Origin: an uncultured Porphyromonadaceae bacterium
GTDB lineage: Bacteria > Bacteroidota > Bacteroidia > Bacteroidales > Muribaculaceae
Length of the DNA stretch: 7,088 bases
Reading direction: 5' to 3'
NCBI GenBank assembly: GCA_947176285.1
Contig: CAMWQF010000145.1
Coordinates: 1 to 7,088 of the forward strand
The position numbers and the translations under genes were made by a program. The notes beneath the pieces are model-generated. The model worked only from the letters and a program-made list of their open reading frames with translations. It was not told the DNA's origin and did no database searches. Below, piece by piece: positions 1 through 6,100 of this stretch. Within the stretch, counting starts at the first letter, position 1; every line of letters starts with the position of its first letter.

Positions 1-28
1 AGATGCCGAAAAGATGGCGGAAGATTAA
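1..28 (+). CDS. Possible 3' end of a rightward gene, cut by the left edge
   Basis: Reading from base 2, the frame gives DAEKMAED followed by TAA at 26-28. An acidic, lysine-containing amphipathic tail followed at once by AT-rich non-coding sequence looks like a real protein C-terminus. Only eight codons are visible, so no family can be named, and other frames are also open over so short a stretch. If real, the gene converges on the GH115 gene, with 169 bp between the two stop codons. The call is weak and rests only on composition and position. Confidence 0.3.
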
Positions 29-46
29 TAAAAAGAATCTTAGTTT

Positions 47-68
47 TAACTCTTCCGGGTGATTTTTT
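47..68 (+). terminator. Weak candidate terminator for the left-edge gene
   Basis: A short stem (49-52 with 57-60, including one G-T pair, loop TTCC) is followed two bases later by a run of six T at 63-68. It lies about 20 bp after the candidate stop codon at 26-28. The T-run is good but the four-pair stem is poor, so this is only suggestive. Confidence 0.22.
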
Positions 69-112
69 GAATTCGTAAATAAGTTTAAACAACTTCATTA
101 TCTATAAAAATC

Positions 113-178
113 AATGCATAATGTTAAATGTGTCTAAATGCTGAACATCAGTGAAATGCATGCACCCAATTATGCATT
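113..178 (-). terminator. Candidate long-loop terminator of the GH115 transcript
   Basis: AATGCATAAT at 113-122 and its exact reverse complement ATTATGCATT at 169-178 form a 10-bp inverted repeat, 46 bp apart, starting 20 bp beyond the GH115 stop codon. On the minus strand the stem is followed three bases later by a run of five T (complement of 105-110). A shorter alternative stem pairs 155-161 with 172-178 over a 10-nt loop. The large loop and AT-rich stem make this uncertain, but it is the only terminator-like structure downstream of the gene. Confidence 0.3.
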
Positions 179-208
179 ATGAATTATGAATTATGAATTA
201 TGAATTAC
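167..208. repeat. 7-nt tandem repeat array (GAATTAT) overlapping the GH115 stop codon
   Basis: There are six consecutive 7-bp units. Three are exact GAATTAT (181-187, 188-194, 195-201). They are flanked by one-mismatch copies CAATTAT (167-173), GCATTAT (174-180) and GAATTAC (202-208). The array enters the coding region from downstream: the GH115 stop codon (complement of 198-200) and the last two codons, for Asn-Ser, lie inside it. The heptamer period is out of step with the repeated element at the other end of the gene, which has a 9-bp period. The role is unknown; slipped-strand expansion is a simple explanation. Confidence 0.85.
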
Positions 209-2768
209 GTAGTAATGGGCTTTCTTTCCCAAAAAGGTAGGAGGGTTTGTAGCCGCCGAAGTCAATGATTATCTTTTCGAATACGATTCCAGGGTCAAGG
301 GGCGATATTTCAAGCATTGTCTCTCCTGCATTTCCAACTTTCAAAGGGACCTTCTTCTCCACCACTCTCCGTGCCACAGTAGGATAGAAAACGCTGTATA
401 TATTTTGAGGATCCTCATTCAAATTCGCATTAAAGTTTACCTCTACAGGTTCCTCTCCTTCAAATCCAACAGTATATCTATGTCCATCCTTGCGTTCGAA
501 AGCAAGCGTAGACTTGGTCACAACCCTTACGGTGACACTGTCGGTTCCTTCCGGAATGGTGACTGCATATTTAAGTTTTGCCCCTTCCGGACTCTTTGTA
601 TACGGACGAACAGCCACGCCACTTAACGTACGCCCCACATATGGCAACACTTCCCATTCAGCACCGTTTGCGGCATCTAATGCGCTGTTGAAATGCTCTG
701 CCTCAATCACGATTGCACCCTCGCTTGGCTTGAAAACATATCCGCCGGCGATTGCATCCTGAGAATCGAGCGTAAACGTTTCCGGAAGCATATCAGCCGG
801 GAATGAATCGTTCCAACTTGTATATCCGATATGTTTCTGCGTCATCATGCCGTCCCATTTTCCTCCTGCGATATCCTTGTTGTAACTCCTCATAAGTTCT
901 GAATCTCTATCGAAACAGCGCTTCACTTCTGCAGCCCATTCATTTGCCTCAGGAAGCCTGTTTTCATAAGCATGATGATTCATAGCCTGTGCATAATACA
1001 TCTGATATAGATTTGACATCAGTTGCAATGGGAACAAAATCAATTCATTATAAGCATCCTTTTGCTCAGGCTTAAGTGTCAGATACTGGCGAAGCGCTTC
1101 TGCTTCCAGACGCATATAGTCATCTGCCACTTGCTTCCATTCTCCGGTTTCTAAATTGTAGGTATTCCGGTCAAGCATCTCCGGAGTCACTCTTCCGTTA
1201 TATTTGCAAAGCAGATTAAATATTCTGGCAGCCTCTTTGGCTTGATCAGGACCTAACTGCTGCTCAAGGAAGCGCAATGTGTGTCCAAGCAGATTGTCAG
1301 CAGTGAATTGTTTGGGATTCCATGCCATGTCAAGGAATAGTGTGATAGGGTATTCCATAGGCTTGAGGTCGCCTACGTTAAGTATCCACAGCTTGTCTAC
1401 TCCATAGTCATAGGTAAGTTCAAGTTGTTCCCACATATTCTGTATGGGTGTGCAGTTCAGAAGCTTGCTGTTGCGCGGAGCGCCGACATAGTCCACATGA
1501 TAATACATTCCCCATCCTCCCGGATGCTTTCTTTCCTCTGCATTCGGAAGTCGTCTCACATTTCCCCAGTTATCATCGCATAGCAAATATATCACATCGT
1601 CAGGAGCTCGAAGGCCGGCATCATAATAGTCTAACACCTCTTTATATAGGGCCCAAACCTGCGGAGTCTCCTTTGCCTTTTTTCCTGTTTCTTTAGCGAT
1701 TATCTTTCTTTGATTGTCGATTACTTTCTTAAGAAGTGCCACGTCGGCTTCTGCGCTCATCGCCTCATCTCCATCTCCACGCATCCCTATGGTGACAACA
1801 TCTTCGGTTCCCTTCATCCGCTGTATCCCTTCTGTGAAAAATCTGTCGATTACATCCTGATTGGTCGAATAGTTCCAAGCCCCATTTTCCTTGCGATGGC
1901 GTGCCCATTCCTGATGGTTACGTGCCATTGGTTCATGATGAGACGTGCCCATTATTATCCCCATCTCATCTGCAGTCTTCATATTTTCCTTGTCATCGGC
2001 ATAGAAAGCCCACGCCCACATAGCGGGCCACATGAAATTCGCGCGCAGACGGAGCAGAAGCTCGAATACTCTGCCATAGAATCTGTGGTCGCCATAATCA
2101 GTGCCGTAAGTATTTTTCACCCATCCTGTGAGGCATGGAGCTTCGTCATTGAGGAATATGCCTCGGTATTTCACTGCCGGCTCTCCGGCTGTATATGTTC
2201 CATGTGCAATGTAGAGTTCATCGTACTTTGCCACAGGCACATCTGCCCAGTCGTACCATGGGGACACGCCGATCTGCTCTGAAAGCTCGTATATGCCGTA
2301 GATGGTTCCCCGTCGGTCGCTTCCTGCAATCACGAGAGCCTCGTCAACTTCCGGGAGTGGATTGGCTACTGTAGTCATCAGATACTTCTCATATTTCCCC
2401 TTGAGATCAGATTCATTTATTTTTTTCTTCTTGAAAAGGTCTTTTATGAGTTTGCTTTCCGCCGATCCTGCTATGATAAGCCTGTTAGGAAGTTCTGCAT
2501 TATTCCCTTTTAATAACTTAGCATCCTTTCCGCACACCTTCCCAAAGTCTTTTGAAAGATTTTCTGCAGCGATCGCTATCCCCGGCAAGTCGTTCACATC
2601 CGTCAAAATGGCAGTAGGACTCGATACATTACCGTTTTTTGTGATCAGCGGGAAATATCCGTCCTGTGGAGTAGTCGTTGTAATCCCATAATTGTCCAGT
2701 GCAGCCAAGTTCTGCGACATCGAAAGCGAAGCTAAGAATAACACTATTCCCTTGATGATTCTATTCAT
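198..2768 (-). CDS. Exported GH115 alpha-glucuronidase (xylan side-chain removal)
   Basis: This is a complete 856-residue glycoside hydrolase of family 115. These enzymes cleave alpha-1,2-linked (4-O-methyl-)D-glucuronic acid from xylan, including internal decorations. Residues 1-23 look like a signal peptide (R3, K6, hydrophobic IVLFLASLSM, cleavage near LAA), with no lipobox cysteine, so it is probably periplasmic. Rough domains: alpha/beta 24-195, TIM barrel 196-485, helical bundle 486-665, beta-sandwich GH115_C 670-840 (VIEAEHF at 687-693). Family motifs are intact: RGIFLNDEAP, MGTSHHEP, GMRGDGDE, ALYKEV, CDDNWGN and NVGDLKPME. D208, H277, R330, D334, E377 and N400 fall at a constant offset of two from the active-site residues I recall for Bacteroides ovatus BoAgu115A (D206, H275, R328, D332, E375, N398), so it should be active. 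Length is normal. AAGGA seven bases before ATG supports the start. It is divergent from the HTCS gene, its likely regulator. Confidence 0.96.
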   Translation of the reverse strand: MNRIIKGIVLFLASLSMSQNLAALDNYGITTTTPQDGYFPLITKNGNVSSPTAILTDVNDLPGIAIAAENLSKDFGKVCGKDAKLLKGNNAELPNRLIIAGSAESKLIKDLFKKKKINESDLKGKYEKYLMTTVANPLPEVDEALVIAGSDRRGTIYGIYELSEQIGVSPWYDWADVPVAKYDELYIAHGTYTAGEPAVKYRGIFLNDEAPCLTGWVKNTYGTDYGDHRFYGRVFELLLRLRANFMWPAMWAWAFYADDKENMKTADEMGIIMGTSHHEPMARNHQEWARHRKENGAWNYSTNQDVIDRFFTEGIQRMKGTEDVVTIGMRGDGDEAMSAEADVALLKKVIDNQRKIIAKETGKKAKETPQVWALYKEVLDYYDAGLRAPDDVIYLLCDDNWGNVRRLPNAEERKHPGGWGMYYHVDYVGAPRNSKLLNCTPIQNMWEQLELTYDYGVDKLWILNVGDLKPMEYPITLFLDMAWNPKQFTADNLLGHTLRFLEQQLGPDQAKEAARIFNLLCKYNGRVTPEMLDRNTYNLETGEWKQVADDYMRLEAEALRQYLTLKPEQKDAYNELILFPLQLMSNLYQMYYAQAMNHHAYENRLPEANEWAAEVKRCFDRDSELMRSYNKDIAGGKWDGMMTQKHIGYTSWNDSFPADMLPETFTLDSQDAIAGGYVFKPSEGAIVIEAEHFNSALDAANGAEWEVLPYVGRTLSGVAVRPYTKSPEGAKLKYAVTIPEGTDSVTVRVVTKSTLAFERKDGHRYTVGFEGEEPVEVNFNANLNEDPQNIYSVFYPTVARRVVEKKVPLKVGNAGETMLEISPLDPGIVFEKIIIDFGGYKPSYLFGKESPLLRNS

Positions 2769-2775
2769 GGTATTT

Positions 2776-2780
2776 TCCTT
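2776..2780 (-). promoter_or_regulatory. Shine-Dalgarno-like site of the GH115 gene
   Basis: On the minus strand AAGGA stands seven bases before the ATG at 2768-2766. Strong Shine-Dalgarno sequences are not the rule in Bacteroidota, so a good match at canonical spacing helps fix this ATG as the start. It also directly precedes the signal-peptide-encoding codons. Confidence 0.55.
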
Positions 2781-2810
2781 ATTAATCCAAAATTATCAGA
2801 TCCATAAACT

Positions 2811-2883
2811 CGATAATCCAATTAGCCTAATTGATCCCAATTAGCCCAATTAGCCCAATTAGACTAATTAGGCCAATTAGTCA
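2811..2883. repeat. 9-nt tandem repeat array (AATTAGCCC) in the GH115 upstream region
   Basis: About eight units of 9 bp (one of 10) follow each other: a degenerate one at 2811-2819, then AATTAGCCT (2820), AATTGATCCC (2829, 10 nt), AATTAGCCC (2839), AATTAGCCC (2848), AATTAGACT (2857), AATTAGGCC (2866) and AATTAGTCA (2875). The AATTAG core is nearly invariant and the last three bases vary. CCAATTAG recurs at 2837, 2846, 2855 and 2873. The array starts 42 bp upstream of the GH115 start codon and ends just before a -7-like box, so most of it may be transcribed as 5' leader. Confidence 0.88.
2827..2882 (-). promoter_or_regulatory. Two perfect inverted repeats in the likely GH115 leader
   Basis: Within the 9-nt array, CTAATTG at 2827-2833 and CAATTAG at 2838-2844 pair perfectly over a 4-nt loop. 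GACTAATT at 2862-2869 and AATTAGTC at 2875-2882 pair perfectly over a 5-nt loop. The first depends on the single 10-nt unit, the second on the divergent ends of the last units. They could be RNA hairpins in the GH115 leader or dyad operator sites, the second lying where transcription would start. All stems are AT-rich, and repeats with an AATT core produce dyads easily, so function is unproven. Confidence 0.35.
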
Positions 2884-2885
2884 TG

Positions 2886-2893
2886 CAAAATTA
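2886..2893 (-). promoter_or_regulatory. Candidate -7 box for GH115 (TAATTTTG)
   Basis: On the minus strand 2893-2886 reads TAATTTTG, an exact match to the Bacteroidota primary sigma -7 consensus TAnnTTTG. Transcription would start near 2879 and give a leader of about 110 nt containing the 9-nt array. No TTTG -33 element is visible at the usual 19-21 bp distance, which would fit an activator-dependent promoter but also weakens the call. Confidence 0.35.
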
Positions 2894-2939
2894 AGAAAAA
2901 AATTCCAATATTCATTTCTCAGATGTAGTAAAATACATT

Positions 2940-2947
2940 TATATTTG
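2940..2947 (+). promoter_or_regulatory. Second rightward -7-like box (TATATTTG)
   Basis: TATATTTG matches TAnnTTTG exactly on the plus strand, but no clear -33 element lies upstream. If used, the HTCS leader would be about 150 nt. It is a less likely alternative to the box at 3042. Confidence 0.2.
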
Positions 2948-3015
2948 TAAAATGAACCGGTCTTGACACATTAGAATTCGTAAAATATTAAATAATTCAA
3001 ATTTGTAGCAATTTT

Positions 3016-3049
3016 TTTGTTCGTAATTCAAAAATTTTTATTAAATTTG
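3016..3049 (+). promoter_or_regulatory. Candidate promoter of the HTCS gene
   Basis: TAAATTTG at 3042-3049 matches the Bacteroidota -7 consensus TAnnTTTG exactly. TTTG at 3016-3019 could be the -33 element, although the 22-bp gap is slightly longer than the usual 19-21. Transcription would begin near 3056, leaving a leader of about 46 nt before the ATG at 3102. No Shine-Dalgarno sequence precedes that ATG (the bases before it are pyrimidine-rich), which is common in this phylum. Confidence 0.45.
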
Positions 3050-3101
3050 CATCATCTCCTTAATAATCTATTATTTAGACCTAACATTTGATTTTTCTCC
3101 A

Positions 3102-6100
3102 ATGAGTCGGATATTAATATACTTGCTGACATTCCTTTTTTTCTCATCTGTCGTTCCGAATATTTCAGCGCAGCAGCGTATAGCGCGCTTGTTTGATAAT
3201 GATGTCCCGGTTGCCGGAGATTACACGAGTTTCTGTCAAGACAGGGATGGCTTTATTTGGGTTGGCACCGACCGCGGACTGCTCTGCTTTGATGGTAATA
3301 GTTATGATGTCTATCGTCATGATGACTCGGTGGAAGGGTCGCTCAGCGACAATCGCATTTTGGGACTTCTTTGCGACTCTAAAGGCCGCGTTTGGGTAGC
3401 CACCGCCAATGGCCTTAACCTCTATGACGCGGCAGAGGATAATTTTAAGGTGATTCCTCTTCCCTCAAAAGATTTTTATGGATACATTATAGGTCTTGCT
3501 GAGCAATCGGATGGCACCGTCACTTTCTTGGTCTCCGGAGTTGGACTTTATATCGTGAGCGATAAAAATAGCAATGATACTCCGGTGGCGGTCAAATATC
3601 TTGCACGGTCTTTCGAAGCAGGTTTTAACTCAATAGTCTCCACTCCGTCCGGAAGACTCTATATCGGCTCAGGTAATGGTACTGTATATTCCATGGCTCC
3701 TAATGGTGGGATCACCCCAATTAAGGTTTCCGACGGCGCTTACATAGTTTCCCTTTCTGTTGAAGAAGATGGCAATGTGCTCGCATGCACTACTTCTGAC
3801 ATTTTCCGTATAAATACATCCACCTTTGAATTTAATAGGCTTGAGTGTGACACTCCCCTTTACATAAATAATCTCTCGAACTCCACTAAAAGCGGTGTCT
3901 ATGTTGCCACATCAGGCAAAGGACTTTGGTCGGTAAGTCCGAAATCAGATATTGTAAGTCCTTGTGTCGATATATTTTGCCCGTTTCTCAATCTTGCAGT
4001 GGCAAAGATTGGGGCAGTTTTCGGGGCTCCTGATGGAAATCTTTGGCTTGGCTGTAACTATAGCGGCATTGTTATGGTCCCGGGCAAGAATATCCCGTTT
4101 GTCTATCGAAAACTCAACCATTCATTTCCTGACTTTGGCGGTGGCATGAGTGCCATGACTTCGTGGAAAGGTAATGTGATTACTTGTATAGATAAGGGTA
4201 GGATAGGGGTGTTCTCGCCTGAAGGGAAATTAATAAAGACTTCCGTCATTCCCGATAGCGGGGCTATCACGCATATACAGCCCCTCTCTGATAATTCATT
4301 TCTGCTTAGTGTCGCCAACAGTGGACTTTGGACATTTGATGCCCAATCGGGTGCGGTAAGTAAGTTCTTGGATATTCCCGGCAAGTTCCGTTTGCTTGTG
4401 TCTGCCCCCGGAAATCCAGGAGAAATCTTTATCGGTGTCCATGGTGTTGGCATCATGAGATATGACATGAATACAGGCGATAAAAAATGGTTGCCATATA
4501 AGGCTGAAAGCAACACCCTTTCAAATCCTTTTGTTGCTTGCATGACCCGCACCAACGATGGAAAGGTCTGGATTGGTTTATACGGTGGAATTGCATGCTT
4601 CGACCTTAAGACCAACCGCTTTATTGAAATAGATCAGGAGCCATTCCTTAAGGGGGCTACTTTCGCCATAGCTCCATGCCTTACCGATGAATCAGTTTGG
4701 GTAGGCACGAGTCATGGCCTTATTCATCTTGATCCTAAAAAAGGAGTGCTGGAAAAATTCACTACAGCCAATGGGTTGAGCGACAATGATGTGCGCACCA
4801 TCACTCGAGACCACACCGGTGCTAAATGGATAGGCACAATGAAAGGCCTTTCATATATACCGGCTGATAATGACACAATCTTTTCCTTTTATGGAGGAAA
4901 CGGCCTTGTAGAGAATTCCTTCAATCATGCAAGATTTGCTCCTGAATCCAATACCGTATTTCTTGGAAGCGATCAGGGCATCACTTCTTTTCGTCCGGAT
5001 TCATTGTCACGCTCAGTTTTTGATAATGAAATTAAGGTGTCTGCTGTTTTCATCAATGGTAAGCGCATAGCCCCGAACTCAAATAAAAGTTTATGTGAAG
5101 TAGTTCATTCCTCAGGTGCCGACCCTGATGTGTTGCGCCTGTCTTATAAAGACAATGCATTGACGTTTAGATTGTCTACAATGGACTTCCGAGATGCCTC
5201 TAATATCAGATACATGTGGCGTCTTGATAAGAAGGAGCAGTGGATTGTGGGACATCCAGGTGAGAATACCATAAATCTCTCTCATCTTGATCCGGGAACC
5301 TACAACCTTGAAATCTGCGCTGTGGAAAACAACGTCGTCTCTCCGGTAAAGAGGATAAGGATAGAAGTTTCCTATCCTTGGTATTGGACTATTTGGGCAA
5401 AACTTGTCTATATTTTCATATTCCTTTCTATTGTGGCTCTTGCTTTCATTGTCTTTAAAAAGAAGAAAGAAGAAGAGGTGAATGAGGATAAAATCAAGTT
5501 TTTCACCGACATCTCCCACGATATCCGTACTCCGATGACTCTTGTGATGAGTCCGCTTGAGTCTCTGATGAAAAATCAGACCGATCCCGAAACAAATGCT
5601 AAGCTAAACGTGATGCACAGGAACGCTCAGAGGGTGATGGGACTTCTTAATCAGCTCCTTGATATTCAAAAGCTCGACAAGGGCAAGATGCGCCTTAGTT
5701 GCAGGGCTACAGATTCTGTGGTGTTTATCAAGGAAATGGTAGAGTTGTTTGCTGCCCAGGCTGCCGATAAGAAGCAGACGCTGACGTTCACAGAAATCAG
5801 TAATCCCGGAGTTGTGTGGATCGACCGCGATAATTTTGATAAGATATTGTCAAATCTTCTCTCGAATGCCATTAAATATACACCCGAAGGCGGAGATATT
5901 AACGTCTCGGTTGATGTGGTAGAGGATAGTAGATTAGGGCGTAGCATGCAGGTGAAGATTACGGATACCGGTATAGGCATTGATCCTAAATTCAAGCAAA
6001 TGCTTTTCGAGCCGTTCTATCGTATAAGGGAGAGCCATGCTTCTGCAACAGTCGGATTTGGAATAGGTCTCGATCTGTGTCGCAGGCTCGTAAAATTGCA

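Larger units (their letters stand above)
2769..3101. other. Divergent regulatory intergenic region (333 bp), no gene seen
   Basis: This spacer separates the starts of the GH115 gene (minus) and the HTCS gene (plus). It is markedly AT-rich, and I see no convincing coding frame, tRNA or insertion element in it. In order it holds the GH115 ribosome binding site, the GH115 leader with a 9-nt repeat array and two inverted repeats, a -7-like box facing left, a relatively GC-rich island around an ACCGGT palindrome (2951-2970), and -7-like boxes facing right. An in-frame TAA at 3042-3044, with no ATG after it, shows that the HTCS cannot start further upstream. Confidence 0.85.

Noticed and set aside
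21..47. AAGATT/AATCTT stem followed by TTTT as terminator of the left gene
   Set aside because: The stem has six nearly all A-T pairs, overlaps the putative stop codon and has a 9-nt loop. It is too weak, and the T6-run at 63-68 is a better candidate.
1710..2282. 190-codon plus-strand open frame opposite the GH115 gene
   Set aside because: Its product is rich in His, Cys and Ser, as expected for an antisense shadow. The minus strand here encodes the conserved GH115 active-site motifs.
2811..2883. CRISPR-like array
   Set aside because: Units are 9 bp and directly adjacent with no unique spacers, and no cas genes are present. It is a simple tandem repeat.
69..2984. Identical 11-mer GAATTCGTAAA on both sides of the GH115 gene (69-79 and 2974-2984)
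   Set aside because: A few identical 11-mers are expected by chance in 7 kb, more so in AT-rich spacers, and the match does not extend. It is not evidence for a mobile cassette.
2963..2991. TTGACA with TATTAA 17 bp downstream, like an E. coli sigma-70 promoter
   Set aside because: Bacteroidota primary sigma factor uses a -33/-7 pattern (TTTG and TAnnTTTG), and the -10 match is only partial. In an AT-rich spacer this is likely chance, although TTGACA is noted as part of the GC-richer island.
3042..3102. Alternative upstream start for the HTCS
   Set aside because: An in-frame TAA at 3042-3044 and the absence of any ATG before 3102 exclude it, and the protein from 3102 begins directly with a good signal peptide.
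4103..4615. 170-codon open frame on the minus strand inside the HTCS gene
   Set aside because: It lies opposite the propeller-encoding region, whose plus-strand frame shows clear blade motifs. The minus-strand protein has no recognisable domain and no promoter or ribosome site.
5112..5995. Minus-strand open frames opposite the Y_Y_Y and kinase regions (5112-5519, 5666-5995)
   Set aside because: They overlap the unmistakable HisKA and HATPase motifs on the plus strand and resemble no protein family.
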